DNA from: Pseudomonas sp. GV085
GTDB taxonomy: Bacteria; Pseudomonadota; Gammaproteobacteria; Pseudomonadales; Pseudomonadaceae
DNA: 64,000 bases
Assembly (NCBI RefSeq): GCF_003050925.1
Contig: NZ_QAOV01000003.1
Location: 1 to 64,000, forward strand
Direction of reading: 5' to 3'
The notes under the pieces are model-generated. The model was given only the letters and a program-made list of their open reading frames with translations. It was not told where the DNA came from and made no database searches. The translations under genes were made by a program, and so were the position numbers. The stretch's first letter is position 1, and each line of letters starts with the position of its first letter. Of the stretch, positions 9,601 to 17,983 are shown piece by piece.

Positions 9601-9732
9601 GTGTTCTGGGGGCCGATGGCCTACGCAATGATCGGCGGGATCGTCATCGCCACCTTGCTGACGCTGCTGTTTTTGCCGGCGCTGTATGTGGCCTGGTACA
9701 AGATTCGCGAACCGAAGAAGGAGGTGCGGTAA
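6682..9732 (+). CDS. triC: RND efflux pump, TriC-like
   Basis: At 1016 residues this has full RND length: a cytoplasmic start, TM1 near residues 12-30, two large periplasmic loops and twelve predicted membrane segments. The proton-relay aspartate pair is visible in GLLVDDAMITVEMM, and the C-terminal half has the partner segment IIIRNSVILV. The opening MKGPFNLSEWALKHQSF and the REEDPSFTIKTMVIQ motif match the TriC/heavy non-AcrB branch of drug RND pumps. Substrates such as triclosan, detergents or other biocides are inferred from P. aeruginosa. It overlaps triB by 4 bp. A REPIN follows 18 bp after the stop. Confidence 0.88.
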   Translation: MKGPFNLSEWALKHQSFIWYLMFVALLMGVFSYFNLGREEDPSFTIKTMVIQSKWPGATQEETLKQITDRIEKKLEELDSLDYVKSYTRPGESTVYVYLRDTTSAKDIPEIWYQVRKKINDIKYQFPQGIQGPSFNDEFGDVFGSIYAFTADGLTLRQLRDYVEQARMEIRGVPGLGKIEMVGQQDEVLYLNFSTRKLAALGIDERQVVQSLQTQNAVTPAGVIEAGPERISVRTSGKFASEKDLAEVNLKLNDRYYRLADIAEISRGYVDPASPEFRYNGKQAIGLAIAMQKGGNVQAFGKALHTRIDELTADLPVGVGIYNVSDQAVVVEEAVGGFTSALFEAVVIVLLVSFVSLGVRAGLVVACSIPLVLAMVFVFMEYSGITMQRISLGALIIALGLLVDDAMITVEMMVTRLELGETKEQAATFAYTSTAFPMLTGTLVTVAGFVPIGLNASSAGEYTYTLFAVIACAMLVSWVVAVLFAPVIGVHILSTNVKPHEGEPGRIGKAFNGGLLWCMRNRWWAIGITVLCFVLAVFSMRFVQNQFFPSSDRPEILVDLNLPQNASLDETRRAVDRLEATLKDDPDIVRWSTYVGQGAIRFYLPLDQQLQNPFYAQLVIVSKGHTREAMMQKLRERLRNDFVGIGSYVQALEMGPPVGRPIQYRVSGKDVDQVRRHAIDLATELDKNPHVGEIIYDWNEPGKVLRIDIAQDKARQLGLSSEDVANLMNGIVSGQTVTQVDDDIYLINVVGRAVDSERGTPETLQNLQIVTPGGTSIPLLAFATVRYELEQPLVWRRDRLPTITIKAAIRDEIQPTDLVKILKPSIDAFAAKLPAGYKVATGGTVEESGKAQGPIAKVVPLMLFLMATFLMIQLHSVQKLFLVASVAPLGLIGVVIALVPTGTPMGFVAILGILALIGIIIRNSVILVTQIEEYELKGYAPWDAVVQATEHRRRPILLTAAAASMGMIPIAREVFWGPMAYAMIGGIVIATLLTLLFLPALYVAWYKIREPKKEVR

Positions 9733-9750
9733 GGCGAGCGCTTCGCGCTC

Positions 9751-9815
9751 ATCGCGAGCAGGCTCGCTCCTACAGGTTGACCGCGATCAACTGTAGGAGC
9801 GAGCCTGCTCGCGAT
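9751..9815. repeat. REPIN (GAGCAGGCTCGCTCCTAC type)
   Basis: ATCGCGAGCAGGCTCGCTCC and its inverse face each other between triC and the convergent methyltransferase gene. A small extra hairpin, GAGCGC/GCGCTC, lies at 9736-9750. Confidence 0.92.
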
Positions 9816-9829
9816 GGCGTCCGAATGGG

Positions 9830-10459
9830 CTACACAGCTTTACGCCAGACACTCGCCAACCAAGGCTGCTGCTCCCGCGGCAGCCCGGCCGGCCGGTAGT
9901 AATGCTCCAGCTCCACAAACCCCGCCTCGATCAACAATTGCTGCCAGGCCGCCAGGTCGTGATACGACCCATAACGCGCCCCGTTCCAGCCTTCCTGATT
10001 CTCGCCACGGGGATTGGAACTGAACAACACCCCACCCGGTTTCAGCGCCGCGCGCAGTTGCTTCAACACCCGAGGCAATTCCTGACGAGGAACATGAAAC
10101 AGCACCGCATTGGCAAATATCCCGTCGAAACGCTCGGCCGGTAGATCAAGCTTCAGGAAATCCTGCTGCCACACCTCGCACCCGCTGTCCTCACGGGCCA
10201 TCTGCGCGAGTTTTTCCGAACCGTCGAGGCCGACCGCCTTGTGGCCCATGCGGGTGAACGTCTGCAGATCACGACCCGGCCCGCAGCCAAAATCGAGAAT
10301 GTCGAAAGGCGCCTCGCCCTGAATATGCCGCAGCAGGGCATCGATGTTCTGGCTGACGTCGTGGTCGCGCGTGCCTTCACGAAAGTCCTCGGCGACCGCG
10401 TTGTAATGGCCGAGGGTCGTGGTGGTGATCTGTTCGAGGTCGTCGGGTGTTTGCTTCAT
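9830..10459 (-). CDS. Class I SAM-dependent methyltransferase
   Basis: The 209-residue protein has the Rossmann methyltransferase motifs: motif I ILDFGCGPGRDL, an acidic residue in VGLDGSEK, motif II region FDGIFANAVLFHV, and ALKPGGVLFSSNPRGENQEG for motif III. This places it in the UbiE/Methyltransf_11-like group; the substrate cannot be read from sequence. I start at the ATG at 10459; an in-frame TTG at 10477 would add six residues, and neither has a strong Shine-Dalgarno. It is flanked by REPINs on both sides and looks monocistronic. Confidence 0.8.
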   Translation of the reverse strand: MKQTPDDLEQITTTTLGHYNAVAEDFREGTRDHDVSQNIDALLRHIQGEAPFDILDFGCGPGRDLQTFTRMGHKAVGLDGSEKLAQMAREDSGCEVWQQDFLKLDLPAERFDGIFANAVLFHVPRQELPRVLKQLRAALKPGGVLFSSNPRGENQEGWNGARYGSYHDLAAWQQLLIEAGFVELEHYYRPAGLPREQQPWLASVWRKAV

Positions 10460-10527
10460 GGTCGGCTGCGCAGGCAATTTAGATTTACCGAATATACGCC
10501 ATGGCGCCGGGGGCTGCTGCGCAGCCC

Positions 10528-10614
10528 ATCGCGAGCAGGCTCGCTCCTACATCGTGCCGTGCACAAATTTAATGAGCGGCGAGGATCAACTGTAGGAGCG
10601 AGCCTGCTCGCGAT
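10528..10614. repeat. REPIN (GAGCAGGCTCGCTCCTAC type)
   Basis: Inverted copies of ATCGCGAGCAGGCTCGCTCC flank a 40-bp centre between the methyltransferase start and the end of the DUF6124-like gene. Confidence 0.92.
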
Positions 10615-10639
10615 GACGGTGGCACAGACAGCAAATGAC

Positions 10640-10996
10640 TCAATCCTTTTTCATCCCCAAACACTCAATGGAGTGATCCACCATCGCCTTGGCAATCTCC
10701 AGCAAATGCCAGATCGAGTACACCATCGCCCGGTCGGCGCCCTCGAGTTGATCGCCACACTGATACGCGGTGACCGAAGCGCAGCGCAGCAGGTCGGCGA
10801 CATAGAGCTGGGTGTCTTCAAAGCTCACGTCCTTGCTGACGTTGTAGAAGCGCATTTCATCGGGTGGTGCGGGTTGCTTGCCGGTGAGATAGAAATCGAT
10901 GGCTCGGTAAAGCGCTGATCGATCCCTGAGAGGGTCTTCAGTGCCGGTTTCGGTGGAGGGATTTTCGGGAGGTGGATCGGGAACGGATTTCTTCAT
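10640..10996 (-). CDS. DUF6124/DUF3077-like small protein
   Basis: The 118-residue protein has a Pro/Glu-rich N-terminus (VPDPPPENPSTETG) and a predicted helical body containing LRDRSALYRAIDFYL, LYVADLLRCASVTAYQCGDQ and VYSIWHLLEIAKAMVDHSIE. This layout matches the Pseudomonas DUF6124/DUF3077-type family, for which no function is established to my knowledge. There is no signal peptide or membrane segment. The ATG at 10996 has CAGGAG seven bases upstream. The striking part is its roughly 220-nt leader, annotated separately, which carries several stable hairpins and repeated complementary segments and probably controls this gene. Confidence 0.7.
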   Translation of the reverse strand: MKKSVPDPPPENPSTETGTEDPLRDRSALYRAIDFYLTGKQPAPPDEMRFYNVSKDVSFEDTQLYVADLLRCASVTAYQCGDQLEGADRAMVYSIWHLLEIAKAMVDHSIECLGMKKD

Positions 10997-11224
10997 TGGT
11001 AAAACTCCTGATATTAATTGGAGCCAACCGATATCGCGACTAAACGAACAGGGGTGGCGGCTGCACGCAGGTTAGTCGACCGGTCACCAGGAAACCCGGC
11101 GCACCCAAGGGTGCCCTGCGCACAGCCACCATAACTTTCAGGTAATAAAAAACACCTGACATGAGGTGGCGCTGTACGCCTGGTAAAATCCGGGCGACTA
11201 AACCCGATCACTGATGAGCAGTGA
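10997..11224 (-). ncRNA. Structured 5' leader RNA upstream of the DUF6124-like gene
   Basis: Read on the minus strand, the leader folds into successive elements. TCACTG/CAGTGA (11224-11208) forms a hairpin. GCGTACAGCGCCACC (11179-11165) pairs with GGTGGCTGTGCGC (11130-11118) around an inner CAGGT/ACCTG hairpin. GCACC-CTTG-GGTGC (11114-11101) is a stem with a CUUG tetraloop. The segment CGACTAACC (11078-11070) is complementary to TTTAGTCG in two places, 11203-11194 and 11045-11036. The downstream copy lies about 25 nt before the Shine-Dalgarno. A possible promoter, TTGCGC-N18-TAGTCT, lies just upstream. Regulatory function is inference; the base pairing is seen directly. Confidence 0.55.
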
Positions 11225-11359
11225 CGGACCGAGACTAGCCACGGAATTCGGCAGGCGCAAGCGAGCGAAATGATCTAGGAAATGTCCTGCAAAAGAAAGG
11301 GAACAGGCCTGCAAAATCGCTGATTTTCCTGTACGAAATATCATCAAGATCGCCACTCG

Positions 11360-11460
11360 TGTAGGAGCGAGCTTGCTCGCGAAAAACCTGAGGGCGCCAC
11401 GGGGAATCTGGTTTCCCGCGTTATCGTTGACCTCCATCGCGAGCAGGCTCGCTCCTACAG
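11360..11460. repeat. REPIN (mixed arms)
   Basis: TGTAGGAGCGAGCTTGCTCG at the left and ATCGCGAGCAGGCTCGCTCC at the right form an imperfect inverted pair around a 52-bp centre. The right arm ends 2 bp before the metI stop. Confidence 0.88.
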
Positions 11461-11462
11461 GG

Positions 11463-12107
11463 CTAGCGCTTGTTCAACCCCCGCGCCAACCGATCCCCAC
11501 CGAGTTGAATCACCGCCACCAACGCCACCAGCAGCACAATCACCGTCAGCATGATCTGGCTATCAAACCGCTGATACCCATACCGATACGCAATGTCCCC
11601 CAGTCCACCGGCGCCAATCGCCCCGGCCATGGCTGATGAGTTGATCATCGTCACCAGGGTAATGGTGAACCCCCCGACAATCCCGGGCAGCGCTTCCGGC
11701 AGCAAAACGTGCCAGACGATGTGCCAGCGTCGGCAGCCCATGGCTTGTGCCGCTTCGATCAAGCCGTGGTCGACCTCGCGCAGACTGACCTCGGCAATAC
11801 GCGCAAAGAACGGCGTGGCGGCAATGGTCAGCGGCACCACGGCCGCCCATACGCCATAGGTGGTACCGACGATCAATCGGGTGAACGGAATCAGCGCCAC
11901 CATCAGAATCAAAAAAGGGACTGAGCGGAATAAATTCACGAATGCACCCAAAGCACGGTTCAACGCTGGCGCTTCGTAGATGCCGCCCCTGGAGCTGGTG
12001 ACGAGAATGACCGCCAGCGGAATGCCCGCCAACAGCGCGATCAATGACGACACGCCGACCATCAAGAACGTGTCGATGAAACCCTGCAGCAAGCGATCAA
12101 ACCACAT
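11463..12107 (-). CDS. metI: Methionine ABC transporter permease MetI
   Basis: This 214-residue inner-membrane protein has five predicted TM segments, starting [20 protein letters not shown]. The cytoplasmic coupling (EAA) loop reads [20 protein letters not shown], followed by [20 protein letters not shown]. MetI dimers form the channel of the MetNIQ transporter. It overlaps the end of metN by 11 bp, so translation is coupled. It is the last gene of an operon running from 14030 (metQ) and possibly from 17983 (sfnB). A REPIN follows its stop. Confidence 0.88.
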   Translation of the reverse strand: MWFDRLLQGFIDTFLMVGVSSLIALLAGIPLAVILVTSSRGGIYEAPALNRALGAFVNLFRSVPFLILMVALIPFTRLIVGTTYGVWAAVVPLTIAATPFFARIAEVSLREVDHGLIEAAQAMGCRRWHIVWHVLLPEALPGIVGGFTITLVTMINSSAMAGAIGAGGLGDIAYRYGYQRFDSQIMLTVIVLLVALVAVIQLGGDRLARGLNKR

Positions 12108-13218
12108 AGCCCAATACCTCCACCTGTTGCGCCCATGGGCTGGCGCGCTGACGCAACTCTTCGGCAGCGAGGGGTGAGTCTGTCACCGCCAGCAGCAGTT
12201 GCCCGAGGGCATGCCCCTGAATCCGTTCCACGCCACCCTGCAACAGCCGCACGCGGCCACCGAGGGCGCTGAACAGCGCGGCCAGGTCCGGTTCGTCACG
12301 TTGGCTGCCGGTGAACTGCAAGCGCAGGACTACGGCGGCGTCCGAGGAATTTGGTTGCGGCTGCAAACGGCTTTGCAGCTCTTTGGGCAATGCATGTTGC
12401 AATGGCGCGAGCAACGTCTTGCTGACCTCATGCTGCGGATTGCCGAACACTTCCCAGACCGGTCCCTGCTCGACGATGCGCCCGTGTTCCAGCACCACGA
12501 CCCGATCACAGATCTCACGGATCACCGCCATCTCGTGGGTGATCAGCACAATGGTCAGGCCCAGACGCTGATTGATCTCGCGCAGCAGGCCGAGGATCGA
12601 TTGCGTGGTCTCCGGGTCCAGCGCCGAGGTGGCCTCATCACACAGCAGAATTTCCGGGTCATGCACCAGCGCCCGGGCGATGCCCACGCGCTGTTTCTGC
12701 CCGCCGGACAATTGCGCCGGGTAAGCCTTGTGTTTGGCCTGCAAGCCGACCAGTTCCAGCAGTTCGCGTACCTTCTGTTCGCGTTGTTCCTTGGGAACAC
12801 CGGCGACTTTCAGCGGCAGCTCGACGTTCTGCCAAACGGTCTTTGCCGACATCAGGTTGAAGTGCTGGAAGATCATGCCGATGCGCCGACGCAGCGCCAC
12901 CAGGCGGTCTTCGTCGAACCCGCCGATGTCCACCTGATCGATCAGCACCCGACCGCTGCTCGGTTGTTCCAGGCGGTTGATGGTGCGGATCAGCGACGAC
13001 TTGCCGGCGCCGCTGCGGCCGATGATGCCGAACACTTCGCCACGCTGGATTGCCAGGTCGATGCCGTGCAACGCAGCCACCGGGCCTTGCTGGCCGTTGT
13101 AGGTTTTACCCAGATTGATGAAGCACACATGAGCGCGATTGAGCTCGGGATGCAGCTCGGTTTGTTCAGCACTTTGAGGCTCTGGAATCTCCAGTCGCCG
13201 TTGAATGGCGGCGCTCAT
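12097..13218 (-). CDS. metN: Methionine ABC transporter ATP-binding protein MetN
   Basis: The 373-residue ATPase has Walker [19 protein letters not shown], signature [15 protein letters not shown], Walker [17 protein letters not shown] and the H-loop VLITHEM. The last 90 or so residues, from [18 protein letters not shown] onward, are the NIL regulatory domain that binds methionine and inhibits transport in MetN. A 30-residue N-terminal extension precedes the ABC core. The start lies 2 bp after the metQ stop and its end overlaps metI. Confidence 0.9.
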   Translation of the reverse strand: MSAAIQRRLEIPEPQSAEQTELHPELNRAHVCFINLGKTYNGQQGPVAALHGIDLAIQRGEVFGIIGRSGAGKSSLIRTINRLEQPSSGRVLIDQVDIGGFDEDRLVALRRRIGMIFQHFNLMSAKTVWQNVELPLKVAGVPKEQREQKVRELLELVGLQAKHKAYPAQLSGGQKQRVGIARALVHDPEILLCDEATSALDPETTQSILGLLREINQRLGLTIVLITHEMAVIREICDRVVVLEHGRIVEQGPVWEVFGNPQHEVSKTLLAPLQHALPKELQSRLQPQPNSSDAAVVLRLQFTGSQRDEPDLAALFSALGGRVRLLQGGVERIQGHALGQLLLAVTDSPLAAEELRQRASPWAQQVEVLGYVV

Positions 13219-13220
13219 GT

Positions 13221-14030
13221 TCAGCTTTCCCAGCCGGCTTGGTAGAGCTTGCCGTGAGCTTTATCCAACGCGGCGCGCACTGCGGGTGAGTGCTGGTAGA
13301 TGTCGACGAACTTGATCAGGCGCGGGTCGGTTTTGCTCTTGGGCTGGATCACGAACTGAATCACGTACTCCTTATGATCGAGGCCGTCGAACAGCAGCGC
13401 GGAGCCGGCATCGAAGGTTTTCGACAAGCGAATATAGGCCGGGTAGCCCTGCACCAGATCGGCATCGTCATAGGCACGTACCAATTGCACGGCTTCGACC
13501 TGGAGGATCTTGATGTGCTTCGGGTTGGCGACGATGTCTTCTTCGGTGGCCTTGTAGCCAACGCCGGGCTTGAGGGTGATCAGGCCGGCCTTGGCCAGCA
13601 GCTGCAAGCCACGACCGCTGTTGATCGGATCGTTGGCGATGGCCACGCTGGCGCCTTGGGGCAGTTCGTCGAAACTTTTGTATTTCTTCGAGTAGAGGCC
13701 GACGTTGTTGATGATCCCCGGCGCGAATGGCACCAGGTCGAAACCCGAGGCGGCCTTGGCGTTTTCCAGGAACGGGATGTGCTGGAAGTAGTTCACGTCG
13801 ATGTCACCGGCGGCGAGGCTGACGTTCGGCGCGATCCAGTCGCTGAACTCCACCAGCTCGACTTTCAGGCCTTGTTTGCCGGCTTCTTCGACGGCGGCTT
13901 CAAGGGGAATGGCGAAGGCGGCGGTGGTGCCGATTTTCAGCGGCGCGTCGGCGGCGAAAGTCACCGAGCTGAACAGGCCGAGGGCCAGGGCCAGTGCTTT
14001 GACTGGGTGGGAGAGGTAGTGCTTTTTCAT
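13221..14030 (-). CDS. metQ: MetQ/NlpA-family substrate-binding protein
   Basis: The 269-residue protein has a signal peptide ending at VTFAADA (about residue 27) and NlpA motifs: [48 protein letters not shown]. It is the binding-protein partner of the adjacent MetN and MetI. It differs clearly from the other MetQ at 2087-2869, so the two may have different ligands, for example methionine versus its sulfoxide or other organosulfur compounds; this is inference. The ATG at 14030 starts a proper signal peptide; an upstream start at 14123 would run through the REPIN. Confidence 0.88.
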   Translation of the reverse strand: MKKHYLSHPVKALALALGLFSSVTFAADAPLKIGTTAAFAIPLEAAVEEAGKQGLKVELVEFSDWIAPNVSLAAGDIDVNYFQHIPFLENAKAASGFDLVPFAPGIINNVGLYSKKYKSFDELPQGASVAIANDPINSGRGLQLLAKAGLITLKPGVGYKATEEDIVANPKHIKILQVEAVQLVRAYDDADLVQGYPAYIRLSKTFDAGSALLFDGLDHKEYVIQFVIQPKSKTDPRLIKFVDIYQHSPAVRAALDKAHGKLYQAGWES

Positions 14031-14080
14031 GATAGGTAATCCAGTCAGTGCATAGAATTTGTGGTGTTTGGTCGGGCCTC

Positions 14081-14157
14081 TTCGCGAGCAGGCTCGCTCC
14101 CACAGTGGATCTTGGGTGTTCACAAAACCCCTGTGGGAGCGAGCCTGCTCGCGAAGC
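14081..14157. repeat. REPIN between the monooxygenase gene and metQ
   Basis: TTCGCGAGCAGGCTCGCTCC and its inverse GTGGGAGCGAGCCTGCTCGC form this element. It lies inside what is otherwise a single gene series on the minus strand. Confidence 0.92.
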
Positions 14158-14160
14158 TTT

Positions 14161-15519
14161 TTAGCGGCGGTAAGCCGAACCGGTATGTTGCTCAGGCAAA
14201 TGCGCCTCCCGCTGAAACAGCTTTTCGCGCAAGGTGCCGCTGTCGTACGCGGTCTTGTACGAGCCCCGCCGTTGCAACTCGGGAATCACCAGCTCAATGA
14301 AATCCTCATAGCTTTCCGGCGTGACGATGCGGGTCAGGTTGAAGCCATCCAGCCCGGTTTCGGCGATCCAGGATTCCAGCTCATCAGCCACTTGCTGCGG
14401 TGAGCCGACTACGGTGATGTAGCGACCGCCGAGGGCGTGTTGCTCCAGCAGTTTGCGTCGGGTCCAGTCGTTGTTTTGCAGGTGTTTGGTGGCGGACTGG
14501 ATCGCGTTGCTCTTCACGTACTGGATCGGCTCGTCGATTTCATACTGAGAAAAATCGATCCCGGTGGACGCCGAGAAGTGCGCAACACCGGCCTCTGCGC
14601 TGGCGTAGCTCAGGTACTCGGCGTGCTTGGCCCAGGCCAGTTCTTCGGTGGCGTCAACGATCACGTTCAGGCCCATGAACACCTTGATGTCCTCTGGATT
14701 GCGCCCGGCGGAGGCGGCCGCGGCGCGTACCTTGTCCACCTGGGCCTTGGTCGATGCCTTGGTCTGGCCGCTGATGAACACGCACTCGGCATGTCGCCCG
14801 GCGAACAGCAGGCCGCGATCCGAGCTGCCCGCCTGGAACAGTACCGGCGTGCGCTGCGGCGAGGGTTCGCACAGGTGATAACCCTCGACCTGATAGAACT
14901 CGCCCTTGTGCTCGACCTTGTGCACTTTGTCCGGCTGCGCATAGATCCGTTGCCGTGGGTCGTTGAGCACCGCACCGTTTTCCCAACTGCCTTCCAGGAG
15001 TTTGTAGAGCACCTCCAGGTATTCGTCGGCCTGGTCATAGCGGCGGTCATGTTCGACCTGTTCGCTCAGGCCCATGGCCTTGGCGGCGCTATCGAGATAG
15101 CCGGTGACGATGTTCCAGCCGACACGCCCGCGGCTCAGGTGATCCAGCGTCGACAGGCGGCGGGCGAACAGGTACGGCGCTTCGTAGGTGAGGTTGGCGG
15201 TCAGGCCGAAACCGAGGTTTTTCGTCACCGCCGCCATCGCTGAAACCAGCAGCAGCGGATCGTTGACCGGCAACTGGATCGACTCTTTCAACGGCACGGC
15301 CACCGAGTTCTGGTAGACGTCGTAGACCCCGACGATGTCGGCGATGAACAGGCCGTCGAATAGCCCGCGCTCCAGCAACTGCGCCAGTTCGGTCCAGTAT
15401 TCGAGGGTGTTGTAGCGGGTTGATGTGTCGCGCGGGTGCGTCCACAAACCGTGGTTGATGTGCCCGATGCAGTTCATGTTGAACGCGTTGAGCAGGATTT
15501 TCTTTTTCGCGGCGGTCAT
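14161..15519 (-). CDS. FMN-dependent monooxygenase, NtaA/SnaA/DszA family
   Basis: The 452-residue luciferase-like flavin monooxygenase has NTA-monooxygenase landmarks: ILLNAFNMNCIGHINHGLW at the start, FIADIVGVYDVY, LDHLSRGRVGWNIVTGYLD and PVLFQAGSSDRGLLFAGRHA. This family uses reduced FMN from a separate reductase to cleave C-N or C-S bonds. No reductase gene is next to it. It begins at an ATG overlapping the sfnB stop by one base (TGATG) with GGGGA upstream. Linkage to two SfnB proteins and a Met-type transporter suggests it oxidises an imported organosulfur compound to release sulfite; the substrate is not known. Confidence 0.82.
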   Translation of the reverse strand: MTAAKKKILLNAFNMNCIGHINHGLWTHPRDTSTRYNTLEYWTELAQLLERGLFDGLFIADIVGVYDVYQNSVAVPLKESIQLPVNDPLLLVSAMAAVTKNLGFGLTANLTYEAPYLFARRLSTLDHLSRGRVGWNIVTGYLDSAAKAMGLSEQVEHDRRYDQADEYLEVLYKLLEGSWENGAVLNDPRQRIYAQPDKVHKVEHKGEFYQVEGYHLCEPSPQRTPVLFQAGSSDRGLLFAGRHAECVFISGQTKASTKAQVDKVRAAAASAGRNPEDIKVFMGLNVIVDATEELAWAKHAEYLSYASAEAGVAHFSASTGIDFSQYEIDEPIQYVKSNAIQSATKHLQNNDWTRRKLLEQHALGGRYITVVGSPQQVADELESWIAETGLDGFNLTRIVTPESYEDFIELVIPELQRRGSYKTAYDSGTLREKLFQREAHLPEQHTGSAYRR

Positions 15520-16712
15520 CAAATGGTCCCCCGCAATGGCGGGTTTTCATCGTTGAGGTAGTAATTGCCGACGGCGTGGTACTTCCAGCGCACCGGGTCG
15601 TGCAGCGTGTGCACCCGGGCGTTGCGCCAGTGGCGGTCGAGGCCGTATTCGATCAAGGTCGCCTGGCTGCCGGCCAGTTCGAACAGCGTGCTGCCGGCGG
15701 CCAGAGAGATTTCGGTGCTGAGGGCGCGGGCTTCGGCGACGGCAATCGACGCGGCCGCGACGGTCTCGGCATGGGTGTCGGCCTGGGCCTGGTCGAGGTA
15801 TTCACCGGCACGCTCCAGCAGCGCCTCGGCGGCGTGCAGGCGAATGCTCAGGTGGCCGAAGCTCTTGAGGGTCAGTGGATCGTCCGTGGCTTTTTCGTGG
15901 GTGGCGTCGATCCACGGCCGGGTTTTGCTGCGCACGAAGTGCAGCGCATCTTCATACGCGGCGCGGGCGATGCCGGTGTCGATGGCAGCATGGAGAATCT
16001 GCGCCAGCGGGCCGACCGGGGTCGGACGCTCGAAAGCGCTTTGAAAGGGGATGACATCTTCGGCAGCGACGTAGACATCTTCGAACACCACCGAACCGCT
16101 GCCGGTGGTGCGCTGGCCGAAGCCGCTCCAGTCGTCGATCACGCTCAGGCCCTTGCTGTTGCGCGGGACGAACGCCAGTTGCTGCACGCCGTTTTCATCC
16201 ACCACCGAAGTGGGAATGCGCTGGGCGTAGATCGCGCCGGTGGCGTAGAACTTGCGGCCATCGATGCGATAGCCGCTGGCGTCGCGAGTCAGGCTGGTGA
16301 TGCGATCGTGTGCGGTTTTGGTGCCCAGTTCGGCCAACGCATTGCCGAAGCGCTGGCCGGCCAAGACTTCGGCGTACAGGCGTTTTTTCTGCTCGTGGCT
16401 ACCGTTCACCCGCAGTACTTCGAGGGCATAGAAATGGTTCTGCGGGATCTGCCCCAGGGAGCCGTCGGCCCGGGCGATCAAGGCGATGACCTTGGCCAGG
16501 GTGACGTTGGAAACACCGGCGCCGCCGTATTCCTTCGGCACGCTGATGCCCCACAGGCCCGAGCGGGAAAACACTTCCAGTTCCGGGTGTGGCAAGCGGC
16601 GTTCGCGGTCGCGTGTGGCGCTGTCGCGCTTGAAGTCTTCGGCAAGGTCGCTGGCGACGATCAGGGCTTGTTCATCGCTGGTGATGACCGCGACGTGGTG
16701 AGAACTTGTCAT
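15519..16712 (-). CDS. sfnB: SfnB-family acyl-CoA dehydrogenase-like flavoprotein (copy 1)
   Basis: The 397-residue protein belongs to the acyl-CoA dehydrogenase fold: an N-terminal helical domain (HPELEVFSRSGLWGISVPKEYGGAGVSN), a middle beta domain with DDWSGFGQRTTGSGSVVFED, and a C-terminal helical domain ending DRHWRNARVHTLHDPVRWKY. These are hallmarks of SfnB/DszC-type sulfur-acquisition oxidoreductases, which are flavin-dependent and act on sulfones or related compounds. GGAG lies six bases before the ATG. It is the middle gene of a sfnB-sfnB-monooxygenase set. Confidence 0.85.
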   Translation of the reverse strand: MTSSHHVAVITSDEQALIVASDLAEDFKRDSATRDRERRLPHPELEVFSRSGLWGISVPKEYGGAGVSNVTLAKVIALIARADGSLGQIPQNHFYALEVLRVNGSHEQKKRLYAEVLAGQRFGNALAELGTKTAHDRITSLTRDASGYRIDGRKFYATGAIYAQRIPTSVVDENGVQQLAFVPRNSKGLSVIDDWSGFGQRTTGSGSVVFEDVYVAAEDVIPFQSAFERPTPVGPLAQILHAAIDTGIARAAYEDALHFVRSKTRPWIDATHEKATDDPLTLKSFGHLSIRLHAAEALLERAGEYLDQAQADTHAETVAAASIAVAEARALSTEISLAAGSTLFELAGSQATLIEYGLDRHWRNARVHTLHDPVRWKYHAVGNYYLNDENPPLRGTI

Positions 16713-16750
16713 GTGTTTCTCCAGAGCTCTGGTAAAAAGTGTTCTGGTCG

Positions 16751-17983
16751 TCAGATCCAGGAATGGCGATTAGGCAGCGTGCCGTTGAGGCGATAGGCGC
16801 CGACCGCGTGATACTTCCACCGCACCGGATCGTGCAGGGTGTGCACCCGGGCGTTGCGCCAGTGGCGGTCGAGATTGAATTCGGCGAGGGTGGCGCGGCT
16901 GCCGGCCAGCTCGAGCAGCTTTTCGCTGGCCAGCAACGAAATCTCGGTGGTCAGCACTTTGGCTTCGGCCACGGCGATCGAGGCGCGGGCGGCGGACTCG
17001 GCGGTGAAGGGTGCGGCGCTGACGTCATCGAGCACTTGCCCGGCCTTGCGCAGCAGCGCTTCGGCGGCGTGCAGTTCGATTTTCAACCTGCCGATATCGG
17101 CGATCACGTACAGGTCATCGCTGGCCCGCTCGACCTTGGCGTCGATCCATGGTCGGGCGCGGGTTTTCACGAAGTCGATGGCGTCGTCGATGGCGCCTCG
17201 GGCGATACCGGCGTCGATGGCCGCTTGAATCAATTGCGAGACGGCACCCTGGATGTTCGGCGTGTCGTTGATCCGCCAGTTATCCACCACCAACTCAGGA
17301 TCGGCCTGCACGTTGTTGAGCAAAATCGTGCCGCTGGCGGTGGTGCGCTGACCAAAGCCGGACCAGTCATCGACGATGCGCAATCCCGGTGTGCCGCGTC
17401 GGACGAACGCCAACACTTGTTTGCCATCGTCGTTCAACGCTTTGACCGCGACCCAGTGGGCGAACAGTGCACCGGTGGAATAGAACTTCTGGCCATTGAG
17501 GACGCCGTCAGCGGTAATGCGCGCCTTCAGCTCCAGGGTGTTTTTGGTGCCGCGTTCCGGCCCGGCATTGCCGATGCGCCAGCCATCCAGGACGCTTTTG
17601 AACAGTTGTCTTTTCTGTGCTTCGGTGGCACTGCCGAGCACCAGGTTGAGAATGCCGAACTGGTTTTGCGGGATCTGCCCAAGCGCCGGGTCTGCCGCGG
17701 AAATGATCGCGAAAACCTCGGCCAGGGTGACGAACGAAACTTGCGGGCCACCGTACTCGCGGGGGATGGAAATGCTGCCCAGGCCGCTGCGGGTGAACTG
17801 TTCGATTTCAGACCATGGGAGCTTGCGCTGCCGGTCACGTTTGGCTGCTTGCAGACGGGCGACTTGCGCCAGTTCGTGGGCCGCTCTGATGGCTTGAGCA
17901 TCGTTGCTCAAGACTTTTGCGGGCAACAACGGGGGGGCGATGTCCAGGTCACTCTGGACGATTGCATCTGCCAGACTGGACAT
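16751..17983 (-). CDS. sfnB: SfnB-family acyl-CoA dehydrogenase-like flavoprotein (copy 2)
   Basis: The 410-residue paralogue of the next gene shares the same architecture: WSEIEQFTRSGLGSISIPRE, VDDWSGFGQRTTASGTILLN and a near-identical C-terminus, RHWRNARVHTLHDPVRWKYH. The pair probably arose by tandem duplication and then diverged, so their substrates or oxidation steps may differ. AAGGAG lies nine bases before the ATG. The gap to copy 1 is only 38 bp, so they are likely cotranscribed as the first genes of the operon. The upstream AT-rich stretch (about 18060-18175) is the probable promoter region. Confidence 0.85.
   Translation of the reverse strand: MSSLADAIVQSDLDIAPPLLPAKVLSNDAQAIRAAHELAQVARLQAAKRDRQRKLPWSEIEQFTRSGLGSISIPREYGGPQVSFVTLAEVFAIISAADPALGQIPQNQFGILNLVLGSATEAQKRQLFKSVLDGWRIGNAGPERGTKNTLELKARITADGVLNGQKFYSTGALFAHWVAVKALNDDGKQVLAFVRRGTPGLRIVDDWSGFGQRTTASGTILLNNVQADPELVVDNWRINDTPNIQGAVSQLIQAAIDAGIARGAIDDAIDFVKTRARPWIDAKVERASDDLYVIADIGRLKIELHAAEALLRKAGQVLDDVSAAPFTAESAARASIAVAEAKVLTTEISLLASEKLLELAGSRATLAEFNLDRHWRNARVHTLHDPVRWKYHAVGAYRLNGTLPNRHSWI

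Noticed and set aside
11014..11211. 65-codon frame within the DUF6124 leader
   Set aside because: It coincides with the paired RNA stems, has no ribosome binding site and resembles a read-through of structure rather than a protein.
14030..14123. Longer N-terminus for the second MetQ
   Set aside because: It would translate through the REPIN and bury the signal peptide 31 residues inside.
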